Below the pieces are notes generated by a model, which did not search any database, had not been told where the DNA came from, and saw nothing but the letters and a program-made list of their open reading frames with translations. A DNA stretch of 64,000 nt, taken from the NCBI RefSeq assembly GCF_001648175.1, contig NZ_CP015243.1, positions 372,001-436,000 of the forward strand. The letters are read 5' to 3'. Origin of the DNA: Halotalea alkalilenta. Its GTDB lineage: Bacteria > Pseudomonadota > Gammaproteobacteria > Pseudomonadales > Halomonadaceae. Position numbers and translations under genes: made by a program. The first letter of the stretch is position 1. Every line of letters starts with the position of its first letter. Shown piece after piece: positions 18,140 to 26,410 of the stretch.

Positions 18140-18966
18140 CCACCAAGCCAAGATTCGCCCTCCCCGCCCTCAATGCCCTGCTCGGCTCGGCGATGATCGG
18201 CACGCTTGCGTTGGCGGCACTGGCTGGTTTGCTCTGGACGCCTTTCGATCCGCTTGCGATCGATATCCTCGGCAAGCTGCAAGCGCCCGGCACGCAGCAC
18301 TGGCTGGGAACCGACGAGTTCGGCCGCGACGTAATGAGCCGCTTGATGAATGCGGCCTTCACCACTCTTTCGATCGCCGTGCTCACCGTACTCGCCGCGA
18401 CCCTGACCGGCGTTTGCCTCGGCATCCTCAGCGGCTACCTCGGTGGAGTGGTGGACAGGGCGGTGATGATGATCACCAACACCCTGCTGGCCTTCCCAGG
18501 AATACTGCTCGCCCTGGGCTTGCTGAGCGTACTGGGCAATAGCCGCTACGGCATCGTCCTGGCGCTGGGCCTGGCCTACTGCCCCTCGGTGGTGAGGATC
18601 GTACGCAGCACCGTGCGCAGCCTGCGAGAGAGCGACTATGTAGAGGCATCGAGAGTGATGGGCCACTCGGAGGGATTCATCCTGCTGCGCCATATCCTGC
18701 CGAATTGCCTGGCGCCGCTGATCGTGCTGGCTACCTCCATGCTCGGCTGGGTGATCATCTCTGAGAGCGCGCTCTCCTTCCTCGGCCTCGGCGTGCCGCC
18801 GCCCGAGCCCACCTGGGGCAACATGCTCGCCGCCAGCCGCGACAATCTCTCCGATGCCGCTTGGCTGGCGATCTTCCCGGGGCTGTGCATCTCGTTTGCC
18901 CTGCTTGGCGTCAACCTGCTCGGCGACGCGCTGCGCGATCTCCTCGACCCGAGGATGCAACGATGA
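18136..18966 (+). CDS. Dipeptide-type ABC transporter permease (DppC-like)
   Basis: A 276-residue partner of the upstream permease. It contains the DppC hallmark HWLGTDEFGRDVMSRL just after the first helix, the EAA-type segment SDYVEASRVMGHSEGFI, and SESALSFLGLGVPPPEPTWG near the C-terminus. Both ends overlap neighbouring genes by 4 nt, so the importer subunits are tightly coupled. Confidence 0.93.
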   Translation: MTTKPRFALPALNALLGSAMIGTLALAALAGLLWTPFDPLAIDILGKLQAPGTQHWLGTDEFGRDVMSRLMNAAFTTLSIAVLTVLAATLTGVCLGILSGYLGGVVDRAVMMITNTLLAFPGILLALGLLSVLGNSRYGIVLALGLAYCPSVVRIVRSTVRSLRESDYVEASRVMGHSEGFILLRHILPNCLAPLIVLATSMLGWVIISESALSFLGLGVPPPEPTWGNMLAASRDNLSDAAWLAIFPGLCISFALLGVNLLGDALRDLLDPRMQR

Positions 18967-20627
18967 GCAGCACCGAGGATCTTCCACTGCTGGCGGTCGA
19001 AGGGATGACGATAGCCGCCAACGGCAAGGTCGTCGTGGATGACATCGGCTTCGAACTCTTTCGCGGAGAAACCATCGCCATCGTCGGCGAATCGGGCAGC
19101 GGCAAGACGCTCGCCACGCGGGCGCTGATGGGCCTGCTGCCGACCGGGGTGGAATGCGATGAGGGCCGCATGCGCTTCGACGGCAAGGAGTACCGTATCG
19201 ACGAGCTGAGAGCGCTCAAGACGCTGCGGGGCCACCGCCTGGGGATGATTTTCCAGGAGCCGATGACCTCCCTGAACCCGGCCCTGAAGATAGGACGGCA
19301 GCTGCATGAGGGGCTGAAGCTGCATACCCGGATCAGCCGAGCCGAACGCGAACAGCGCATCCTCGCGATGCTCGAGCGAGTGGGCCTTACGCGGGACGCC
19401 AATCTGCTCGAGTGCTATCCGCATGAGTTCTCCGGCGGCATGCGCCAGCGCATCATGATCGCCTCGGTGATGCTGATGTCGCCCTCGCTGGTCATCGCCG
19501 ACGAGCCGACCACCGCGCTGGACGCAGTGGTTCAGCGCGAAGTGATGGAGACGCTGCTGGCGCTGACACGCGAGCAGGGCAATGCGGCGATCCTGATCAG
19601 CCATGATCTGGCCATGGTCGCCCACTACGCCTCGCGCATACTGGTGATGCGCGAGGGTCGTCTGGTCGAGCAGGGCACCACCGAGAGGCTGCTGGCCGCG
19701 CCTCAGCACCCTTACACCCGCAAACTGCTCGACGCGCTGCCAAGGCGAATCGCCCTGCCCACCCCCGAGCACAGCGGCCCGCCGGTACTGTCCCTGAACC
19801 AAGCGGTGATCGAGTATCCGGGGCGCAAGCGTTGGTTCGGCGCAGCGATCGCCAAGCGCGCGGTCGACGATTTCAGCGTAGCGGTGGCCAAGGGCGAAAC
19901 CGTCGCGCTGGTCGGCGCCAGCGGCTCCGGCAAGACCACGGTGGGCAAAGCGATCGTCGGCCTGGTGCCACTGCGAAGCGGCGAGCTGTGCTTCTCGGGC
20001 ACACCATGGTCCGCCATGGACCAGCGCCAGCGCCGAGCCTGGCGGCTCGATTGCCAGATGATCCAGCAGGACCCCTTCTCCTCGCTGGATCCACGCATGC
20101 GCGTCCGGCAGATCATCGACGAACCGCTGCGCTTGGTCGACACCATGAATCGCGCACAGCGACAAGCGCGAATATGGGAGGTGGTAGAAGAGGTAGGGCT
20201 CGACCCAGCCTTTCTCGAGCGTTTTCCACACCAGCTCTCCGGAGGCCAGCGCCAGCGCGTGGCGATCGCCAGGGCGATCGCGCGCAAACCAAGGTTCATC
20301 GTCGCCGACGAGCCCACCTCGGCACTGGATATGACGGTGCAGAAGCAGATCCTCACCCTGCTGGGCGAGCTGCAGCGCCACTATGGCTTCGCCTGTCTGC
20401 TGATCACCCACGATCTGGGCGTGGTCGAGCAGATCGCCCACCGGGTAGTGGTGATGGAGCAGGGTCGGATCGTCGAGAGCGGTGAGCGCGACGAAGTGCT
20501 CGACGCGCCTCGTCATGCCTATACCCGACGCCTGCTCTCCTCCCTGCCACTGCTGTCGGCATGCGACAGCGGAGGCTTCCAGCTGAAGCCTCGCGCATTC
20601 ATCGACCCAGTTGAGCAAGAGAGCTAA
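18963..20627 (+). CDS. Dipeptide-type ABC transporter ATP-binding protein, DppD-DppF fusion
   Basis: A 554-residue cytoplasmic ATPase carrying both nucleotide-binding domains in one chain. Walker A motifs are GESGSGKT at residues 42-49 and GASGSGKT at 318-325. Signatures are FSGGMRQR and LSGGQRQR. Walker B segments are VIADEPTTALD and IVADEPTSALD, each followed by an oligopeptide-family C-terminal extension (HPYTRKLL and HAYTRRLL). In many bacteria these are two genes. The start is ATG 18963 within the ATGA overlap; the longer frame from 18861 lies inside the permease gene. It is the last gene of the operon. Confidence 0.93.
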   Translation: MSSTEDLPLLAVEGMTIAANGKVVVDDIGFELFRGETIAIVGESGSGKTLATRALMGLLPTGVECDEGRMRFDGKEYRIDELRALKTLRGHRLGMIFQEPMTSLNPALKIGRQLHEGLKLHTRISRAEREQRILAMLERVGLTRDANLLECYPHEFSGGMRQRIMIASVMLMSPSLVIADEPTTALDAVVQREVMETLLALTREQGNAAILISHDLAMVAHYASRILVMREGRLVEQGTTERLLAAPQHPYTRKLLDALPRRIALPTPEHSGPPVLSLNQAVIEYPGRKRWFGAAIAKRAVDDFSVAVAKGETVALVGASGSGKTTVGKAIVGLVPLRSGELCFSGTPWSAMDQRQRRAWRLDCQMIQQDPFSSLDPRMRVRQIIDEPLRLVDTMNRAQRQARIWEVVEEVGLDPAFLERFPHQLSGGQRQRVAIARAIARKPRFIVADEPTSALDMTVQKQILTLLGELQRHYGFACLLITHDLGVVEQIAHRVVVMEQGRIVESGERDEVLDAPRHAYTRRLLSSLPLLSACDSGGFQLKPRAFIDPVEQES

Positions 20628-20723
20628 AGAAGGGACAAGGCGCAAGCACGCAACGATTGCACCCTGCGCGAAGTGAAAGGCGGCGAGTGGCCGAGCGGAT
20701 GAGCAGCACCTTCCGCCCATGTA

Positions 20724-21305
20724 TCAGCTCGTCGTCCGGGCTCCCCTGAGCAGCAGATCGATCAAGCGGAGGGCACGCGGCTTCCAATCGCCGCCCGGCC
20801 GCACCGTCCCGACCCCGACGATGGCGCGCAGCAAATCGAGAGGCGCGATATCGAGCCTGAGACCCGTGGCCTCGATTCGCTCGACCAGCATGTCGATCGG
20901 CGGCGCAAGCCGGGCTGGCGTACCGCTGTAAAGCGCTTCCGAGCCGCCAATCAGCGTCTCGAGCACTGCTTTGAGATCCTGCTTGGCCTCGAGAAAATCA
21001 ACGAACAAGCGCAGCCATTCGCGCAGAGCCTCGACGGGCGCCTTCGTGGAAGCAAGCTCGGAGGCCGCCTCGACCAGCCTATCGGTCTCCTGCTGATACA
21101 CCGCCTCGATCAACAGATCGCGCGTCGGAAAGTGGCGATAGAGCGTACCAATTCCCACCCCCGCATCGCGCGCGACCTGCTCCAGACTGGCCGTGGCACC
21201 TCGATCGGCGAAGACACGCTTCGCCGCCTCGACGAGCTTGGCCCTGTTTCGCTTCGCATCGGCCCGAGGCCGACGTCCTCCATCGGAGGGGTTGTTTTGC
21301 GACAC
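20724..21305 (-). CDS. TetR family transcriptional regulator
   Basis: A 193-residue repressor. The N-terminal TetR helix-turn-helix is recognisable (RNRAKLVEAAKRVFADRGA, then SLEQVARDAGVGIGTLYRHFPTRDLLIEAVY), followed by a helical ligand domain with LREWLRLFVDF. The GTG at 21305 is the best start: it leaves about 12 residues before the DNA-binding helices and has AAGGG upstream. The longer frame to 21467 runs through the palindromic operators and the divergent gene. It is expected to repress itself and the SnoaL-like gene. Confidence 0.86.
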   Translation of the reverse strand: MSQNNPSDGGRRPRADAKRNRAKLVEAAKRVFADRGATASLEQVARDAGVGIGTLYRHFPTRDLLIEAVYQQETDRLVEAASELASTKAPVEALREWLRLFVDFLEAKQDLKAVLETLIGGSEALYSGTPARLAPPIDMLVERIEATGLRLDIAPLDLLRAIVGVGTVRPGGDWKPRALRLIDLLLRGARTTS

Positions 21306-21326
21306 CTGATTCAAGCCCTTGATAAA

Positions 21327-21373
21327 CGGAGGAAGCCTCCGTATATTCAAAAAGTGGAGGATGCCTCCACTTT
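21327..21373. promoter_or_regulatory. Two TetR-type operators sharing GGAGG-N3-CCTCC
   Basis: CGGAGG-AAG-CCTCCG (21327-21341) and AAAGTGGAGG-ATG-CCTCCACTTT (21351-21373) are perfect inverted repeats with the same GGAGG-N3-CCTCC core, centred 28 bp apart. They lie between the divergent TetR gene (start 21305) and the SnoaL-like gene (start 21433). Repeated operators of this size are typical for TetR dimers; assignment to this regulator is by position. Confidence 0.78.
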
Positions 21374-21432
21374 TTCTGACGTCTAGCGCTGCGCGCAAGC
21401 CCGCGCGCCATCCATACGCTTCAGGAGACATC

Positions 21433-21981
21433 ATGAACGCGTTCAACACAACGGCGGAACAGCTCACCCTCCTGCGCAGCCCCGGGCCAGCGGGGCTTGA
21501 AGATAAAGTGAACTACCTTCTCGACTACATCGCCATCACCGACGTGGTGCAGCGTTATGGTCAAGCCACCGACGCGCACGATTTCAGGCTGCTCAGGACC
21601 TGCTACGGCGACGAGATCGAAGTCGATCATAGCCCGACGATCGGGATGGGACGGATACGTGTCTCAGCCGACAAATGGTGCGAACTCGCCGATAAATTCC
21701 ACAGCCAGCTCAGCGGCGACGAGCACATCATGATTCCACAAAGCATCGTCATCGACGGCAACACGGCCTCTTGCCATGTGCTCATGCATGCAAGCCATTT
21801 TTATCGCGACGCGAACGGCAGTCCCTATCAAACACTCGTCGGAACGTACGATTTCAAGTTCGTAAGAGCCGACGATGGTTGGAAAATCGCCGAATCCGTT
21901 CAAGGACTGAACTGGACCGAGGGAAACTGGCAGTTCCACAACGAGATCAAAGACTCACTGGGAACCCCGGATCTCAACTGA
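21433..21981 (+). CDS. SnoaL-like/nuclear transport factor 2 family protein
   Basis: A 182-residue small cone-barrel protein. The segments DYIAITDVVQRYGQATDAHD and HASHFYRDANG, followed by GWKIAESVQGLNWTEGNW, are typical of SnoaL_4-type polyketide-cyclase/dehydratase-like proteins. Members act on small aromatic or xenobiotic molecules, but function varies widely. The start ATG 21433 has AGGAGA five bases before it; the longer frame from 21319 starts inside the operator. Control by the divergent TetR regulator suggests induction by a small ligand. Confidence 0.82.
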   Translation: MNAFNTTAEQLTLLRSPGPAGLEDKVNYLLDYIAITDVVQRYGQATDAHDFRLLRTCYGDEIEVDHSPTIGMGRIRVSADKWCELADKFHSQLSGDEHIMIPQSIVIDGNTASCHVLMHASHFYRDANGSPYQTLVGTYDFKFVRADDGWKIAESVQGLNWTEGNWQFHNEIKDSLGTPDLN

Positions 21982-22041
21982 CCCCGCACGTACTCGTCAT
22001 CGAAGCGGAACTTCCAGCAGCCTGAGCGCTTAAGTTGGTCA

Positions 22042-22063
22042 GGGCAGCGTTCGCACGCTGCCC
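22042..22063 (+). terminator. Hairpin after the SnoaL-like gene
   Basis: GGGCAGCG/CGCTGCCC form an 8-bp perfect stem with a 6-nt loop 61 nt after the stop. No U-run follows, so termination strength is uncertain. Confidence 0.45.
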
Positions 22064-22066
22064 ATC

Positions 22067-22219
22067 GGGAAATATACCCGGTTCTCTACCCATCCGGGGC
22101 TTGAAAGCCAAGCAACGCCCATAATGGAAAAGCCCCGAAAACCAGCGGATTAGCTGATTTTCGGGGCTTTTTGCCTCACGGTGACCTGCGAGGTGGGAAG
22201 ACTGGCGCGCCTGGCGAGA
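22067..22219. repeat. Left copy of the ~153-bp imperfect direct repeat bounding the island
   Basis: This stretch runs from GGGAAATATACCC through a GCCCCGAAAA/TTTTCGGGGC terminator to ACTGGCGCGCCTGGCGAGA (22201-22219). It aligns along its whole length with 34121-34276 beside the tRNA gene. The last 19 bases are identical in the two copies and include the 3' end of tRNA-Arg with CCA, so they are the recombination core. The remainder is clearly similar but diverged. Confidence 0.85.
22130..22172. terminator. Bidirectional terminator in the left repeat
   Basis: AAGCCCCGAAAA (22130-22141) pairs with TTTTCGGGGCTT (22158-22169); an inner CAGC/GCTG extends the stem, and a T-run follows. It is the counterpart of the tRNA-Arg terminator at 34183-34226. 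Confidence 0.8.
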
Positions 22220-22641
22220 CTATAACAATTCACGTAACCAATTGATTTTATTACAAATACTTTTGGAAATAAAGTTCAAATATACCCATCCATATACCTA
22301 AAGGTGGTAGGGAATGTCGAACCTGGACTGTTTCGTGGAAAGCACCTGAGGAATTGGGATCGAACCATGGCATGTTCGCCAACCTAAGACCCCTTGATTC
22401 CGCTGTGCCTAATGAGCTTGTCGAACCACACTTCACTCAGGACGAAGGCTTGAAAGAAAGAAGGTATTGAGGTTCGTGTTGCCACCTATCTTCGGCTCCT
22501 ATATTCCATTATACAAGTAAAACTTTTAATCACCTTCTCCTCATAACGGAATGATTTTAAATATTCCCTTACCTCTGTTAAATTCAGTAAAGAATAAAAT
22601 ATTAGGCATCAATACAGCCATATAAAATAATTGTTACATGT
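22220..22641. other. AT-rich left end of the element, no confident gene
   Basis: Low-GC sequence lies between the left core and the membrane-protein gene. A minus-strand open frame (22251-22436) and a plus-strand frame ending at about 22469 both read plausibly, but neither resembles a family I recognise or has a ribosome site. They may be remnants of an older cargo gene. Confidence 0.5.
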
Positions 22642-23334
22642 TTAATTAAAGACGACATCAATTAATTTATTTTGTCCTGAAGAAACTAACTTACACCATA
22701 TAAGAAGCAATACACCGAGGAGCAACAAAGCTGCAATAAAATTATTCGAACTAGTTTTAGTGCCGCTCGAATTATCTCTCGCGTTATTTTCTTGAGAAGA
22801 CAATGGAGCCACAAAACTTTGAATAATAGGCAGCCCATTTATAGCTATCATTATTAAAGTCGATCCATACATAAGGAGATCGCTTGCTAAATCTATAGAT
22901 GCCTCTGTTAATTGCCTTGGAGGAACCAAGTGCATCACAACAAGAGTCAAAAAATTTGCTAATACCGAGATTACGACTGACAATACTAATGCCGGAAATG
23001 GATATACACGAGCCAACAATTTGATAATACATGCCATTGAAAGAGATATCGCAAGGAAAAAAGACAAAATTAACAACAAATTAGCCACATTAATATCTGT
23101 TGCTTGAACCTGATGCCCTACATTATTTTGCACTATTACTTTAACACCCGTTGGTACCTTTTGGTTTTGAATATACGCTTGCAACATTCCAGCACCAGAG
23201 ATGAACATTCCCGCCACGGTTGTCGAAACCATAATAGGGGATGATTTTAATTCTCTTATAGCAGATTCTTTTAGCATAACACTCAGCCCCAAAATCCAAA
23301 TAAAATATAGAAATTTAATTACGCAATCATACAT
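22642..23334 (-). CDS. Multi-spanning membrane protein of unknown function (cargo module)
   Basis: A 230-residue protein with about five or six predicted membrane helices (around residues 4-22, 35-55, 84-110, 112-138, 153-174 and 196-216) and a hydrophilic asparagine/serine-rich linker before the last one. I do not recognise the family. Its composition is strongly AT-rich compared with the surrounding chromosome and shared only with the ATPase 30 nt upstream, so the two were acquired together and are likely cotranscribed. The start may instead be the methionine at 23277, since neither has a strong ribosome site. A role as membrane effector partner of the ATPase is inference. Confidence 0.68.
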   Translation of the reverse strand: MYDCVIKFLYFIWILGLSVMLKESAIRELKSSPIMVSTTVAGMFISGAGMLQAYIQNQKVPTGVKVIVQNNVGHQVQATDINVANLLLILSFFLAISLSMACIIKLLARVYPFPALVLSVVISVLANFLTLVVMHLVPPRQLTEASIDLASDLLMYGSTLIMIAINGLPIIQSFVAPLSSQENNARDNSSGTKTSSNNFIAALLLLGVLLLIWCKLVSSGQNKLIDVVFN

Positions 23335-23364
23335 TGAGAAATTGTAATATTAAAACCCTAAATA

Positions 23365-24807
23365 TTATCGTAAATTAAGAGCTTTCCATAATCCCCTATG
23401 CAATATTATGTTTTCGTCTTCATTAAATGAAGAATGCCTATTCCTATATTTAAATGTGTAAAAAGTGGTTCCTCCAGATCGATGTTGAATATTTCCTAAA
23501 GCACTACATTCAAATAAAGCCTCTACTATCTCTAAAATTCTCTCCGGCATCAGTGAATTCGGCGATTTTCTAGAGACATCTATTAATTCGTTTATATGAA
23601 AATCTCTTTTTCTCACCTTACCAAGACACTTTATTATCTTTGAAATTTCATCAGGACGAGCATATCCATTCAGTTCATCCTTTATCTCGGGAAGAAAATA
23701 TTTTATGGAATATTCGCGCATCCCGGATTTGATCCTTTCAATAGTTAATTTTCCCGCTGATGCAAAATTTTGGATATAATTTAATAGTTGCAAAAAGTCA
23801 CGCGGGGTATGGCGAGTCATGTCGAGTAAATATTTCCGAGAAGAAGTTCCATCAATGGTTGGAGGAAAAAAATCATCAAACAAATTTAATTCTCTTTGCA
23901 AGCTTCGAACTGCTCTAATTTGTGCAGCCTTTAAAAGGAGAGAGTTATCTGGATCATTTGGGTCATGATACCAATCCATTTCGATAGAAAAATCTTGACG
24001 TATTTTATTATTGTTAGAACCTGGAAGGCGCTCAAAAAGGTCTGTTCGGCAGAGTAAAATAATCTTCGCCGGAACTTTTTTTCGTGCGAAAGATGAATTT
24101 AATCTACTAACTTCATATATCAATGCCGATAATGATTTATACTGTACTTCTCGAGCCGTCAATATATCATCTAGCCCATCGATAATAAGATAATGATTGC
24201 TTTCGCTACGAAGATCAGATATCAACTCTTTCAAACTTTCAACGAAGTTAGGAATTTCAGAGGCAGGCTTAGTCTCCGAGCCAGCCCAGGAATATTCGGC
24301 AAGCCGTCCTGGCAAAGATAATTTAAAACTATGTCTTGCACTGGTTCGCACGATAGATGCAGGATCTGACTTTGGGGATAATCCCATTTCACGAAAGGCT
24401 TTTACTGCATCTCTAAAAATAGATGATTCGGGATAAGAAAGACCTTCATCTTTTTCAAATGATTCTAGCAGGTAAATTAATAGTATCCATGACCATGCAG
24501 AAGGATATTTTGTTTCTGGCTCAGAATCTCCGCGTATGATTTTAGCGAAAGGGGTAAATGGAAAATCCTGTAATGATACAACTCTAGCAAATGCATTATG
24601 CTTATCATGCAAATTTAACTCAATTCGTTCTGCAATTGATGACTTCCCAGATCCTTTATAACCTAAAAATAAAAATTTCGACCCAGTGGTCGCTTCAATA
24701 TCAACAGATCTAAAATCTACATGCCCTTCAGTAATAAGCCCTGGATCTCTGGCGCGCTCTGTTTCTGCACTAGAATAACCAAATACTATTTGACTAAAAT
24801 CACCCAT
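23365..24807 (-). CDS. P-loop ATPase resembling the Sll1717 family
   Basis: A 480-residue NTPase opening with an FGYSSAETERARDPGLI-type segment before the P-loop, characteristic of Sll1717-type ATPases. Walker A is GYKGSGKSS at residues 49-57, Walker B YLIIDGLDDIL near 206-216, and a sensor-like LLCRTDLFERL follows near 255. The C-terminal 200 residues are helical, with a TRHTPRDFLQLLN segment like the winged-helix end of STAND/ORC-type ATPases. AGAGGA lies six bases before ATG 24807; the upstream start at 24846 lacks this. AT-rich cargo with the membrane protein downstream. No function is established; defence is a reasonable hypothesis from context. Confidence 0.8.
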   Translation of the reverse strand: MGDFSQIVFGYSSAETERARDPGLITEGHVDFRSVDIEATTGSKFLFLGYKGSGKSSIAERIELNLHDKHNAFARVVSLQDFPFTPFAKIIRGDSEPETKYPSAWSWILLIYLLESFEKDEGLSYPESSIFRDAVKAFREMGLSPKSDPASIVRTSARHSFKLSLPGRLAEYSWAGSETKPASEIPNFVESLKELISDLRSESNHYLIIDGLDDILTAREVQYKSLSALIYEVSRLNSSFARKKVPAKIILLCRTDLFERLPGSNNNKIRQDFSIEMDWYHDPNDPDNSLLLKAAQIRAVRSLQRELNLFDDFFPPTIDGTSSRKYLLDMTRHTPRDFLQLLNYIQNFASAGKLTIERIKSGMREYSIKYFLPEIKDELNGYARPDEISKIIKCLGKVRKRDFHINELIDVSRKSPNSLMPERILEIVEALFECSALGNIQHRSGGTTFYTFKYRNRHSSFNEDENIILHRGLWKALNLR

Positions 24808-25455
24808 AAAAAATCCTCTTAACTGGAACAATTTCAAAAATAACAACCATTAGATAAATCTGAATTTTTCAGCTCTTTTAATCCCAAGCGAAAAAGAATC
24901 GAATCGCGGCCTGATGACTGCAAAAAAGCACCGCGGCCTTAACCTCTCAAAAGACGCAGGGTATTCAGGCTCGTCGAATGACATGAGCAGATTTTGAAAG
25001 AAATCTGCCTGTCCAGACTTCCAGGATCAGCGGTATAGGATGTCGGTGTTTTGAAAGCCATATCGACTAATCTCTTATGTAAAAAAGAAAACTATTCGCT
25101 GACAGAGTAAACTGAAGACTGCGGCTGCGGATCCCCCGCTCCTATGTTTCCTCTCGGGATGGAGATCCGTCAGGCTCCTATAGCCTTTCTCAAGACTACT
25201 TTTTATTTCAATTTGACACAATCTGTAGCATACCTTCCAGATCCTCGCCGCATTTTTCTCTTCCTTCTCGAAAAAACGCATAAATCCGCATAATTTTTTG
25301 CCCCCGCTCCCCTGCCCGCCGCCCCAGCACTGGCGCGGTTTTCGGCCGTCTCCAGCCTGCCGAAAAGCCCACCCATTTAGCGCGCAGGCGGGGCGGGGAG
25401 TCGACAACGCGCGGGCGGGTCGCGGCGCGGTGGCGGCGTCGGTGCACCAAAGGAC
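24808..25455. other. Non-coding stretch between cargo module and Psu-like gene
   Basis: Here the low-GC cargo gives way to GC-rich element backbone, at about 25290. It contains a GCAGATTT/AAATCTGC hairpin at 24987-25008 and two nearby direct copies of CGCGGCC. The minus-strand frame 25075-25407 has neither ribosome site nor recognisable motif. The promoter of the ATPase gene should lie in its left part. Confidence 0.5.
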
Positions 25456-25481
25456 ACAAAAAGGCCGCGCAGTGCGCGGCC
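25456..25481 (-). terminator. Rho-independent terminator of the 257-residue protein gene
   Basis: Read on the minus strand, GGCCGCGC/GCGCGGCC (25463-25470 with 25474-25481) is an 8-bp stem with a 3-nt loop followed by TTTTTG. It lies 26 nt beyond the stop at 25507. Confidence 0.88.
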
Positions 25482-25506
25482 AAGGCTGGGTGGGCGTCGT
25501 TAGCGG

Positions 25507-26280
25507 TCAGCTGCGCTGGCGCCGTCTGGCTTGCTCTCGCTCCACGCGCAGGCGATGACGATAGGCAGGAGAATGCACCTTTTGGGCGTCGCCTTCGCGA
25601 CTATCACGCTTGATCCGGCGCATCGACTCGGGCAGTGGATCCCGCTTGGATTCGCCGTGCCCATGTCGGGCAATCAGCGCTTCGAGCCACTGGCGGTAGC
25701 GGTGCGTCGTGGCCTGCCGCTCCTCGGCCTGACCGGCGAGGGTGGGCGCGTAGTTACCGAAGCTACGCCCGACGATAGGGTCTTGCGCTACCTGCTCCTC
25801 GATCAGCGCGCGGTGCGAGGCGATCGCCGCGAGCAGCGCTTGCCCCGCCTCGGTGCCGAACACCTGCGCGGCCAGGGTATCCACCCGGTAGCGGCGCCAT
25901 CCCTCCCTGGCGGCCCGGTAGTGGCCCAGGTAGGCGGTGCGACGATCGGCATTGTCGAAGCGTACCTCCTCGAGGTCGGCCTCGAGCGTGTCGGCGAGTT
26001 GCTCGTACTCGCCGGCCAGCTCGGCATGCTCGGCCGCCTTGGCCTTGAGCTGGCGAATCGGCTTGGTCAGTTCCCCGTCGGCGTCACGGAAGCGTTCACG
26101 CCATTGCCGGGTCGCTTCCTCGGCTTCGAAGCGGGCGGCGTTCGCCGCCTGGCGGTGTTTGTCGACCCGGTCGGCCATGGCCAGGGTCTTGGTGCGGCTC
26201 TCCTGATAGGCGGCCTTGGCCTGGTCGTGGGCGTCGAGTTGGTTGACGAGCGATTGGGGCAGTGTGGCGCGGTCGTTCAT
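25507..26280 (-). CDS. Helical coiled-coil protein, possibly Psu (polarity suppression)-like
   Basis: A 257-residue, highly charged protein, predicted almost entirely helical with coiled-coil heptads over about residues 15-130 and a basic C-terminus (REQARRRQRS). P4-type satellites encode Psu, a helical Rho inhibitor and capsid decoration protein. The KAAY segment near the N-terminus and overall layout are reminiscent, but this product is longer and I cannot claim homology. The start at 26280 (MNDRATLPQS) has AAGGA at good spacing; the longer frame to 26424 adds low-complexity sequence. It has its own terminator and is separate from the replication operon. Confidence 0.6.
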   Translation of the reverse strand: MNDRATLPQSLVNQLDAHDQAKAAYQESRTKTLAMADRVDKHRQAANAARFEAEEATRQWRERFRDADGELTKPIRQLKAKAAEHAELAGEYEQLADTLEADLEEVRFDNADRRTAYLGHYRAAREGWRRYRVDTLAAQVFGTEAGQALLAAIASHRALIEEQVAQDPIVGRSFGNYAPTLAGQAEERQATTHRYRQWLEALIARHGHGESKRDPLPESMRRIKRDSREGDAQKVHSPAYRHRLRVEREQARRRQRS

Positions 26281-26410
26281 GGTCGTTCCTTGGGGTGGTG
26301 TCGGTGTCGTGGTCTTTTTCGCCGGCCAGGAAGGCGGATCCGGTCGCGTTTCGGGGGTGTCGGTGGAGTGTGTCCTCCCTATAAAACGTTCCTCTCTGTA
26401 TAAAATCGGC

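Noticed and set aside
18636-20720. 694-codon minus-strand frame opposite the permease and ATPase genes
   Set aside because: Covers two real genes on the plus strand and shows no recognisable protein features.
22251-22469. Possible gene remnants on both strands at the left end of the element
   Set aside because: Both readings look faintly protein-like, but no start, ribosome site or family could be recognised; the evidence does not favour either strand.
25075-25407. 110-codon minus-strand frame between the cargo and the helical-protein gene
   Set aside because: No ribosome site or motif, and the frame crosses the base-composition boundary without change in character.
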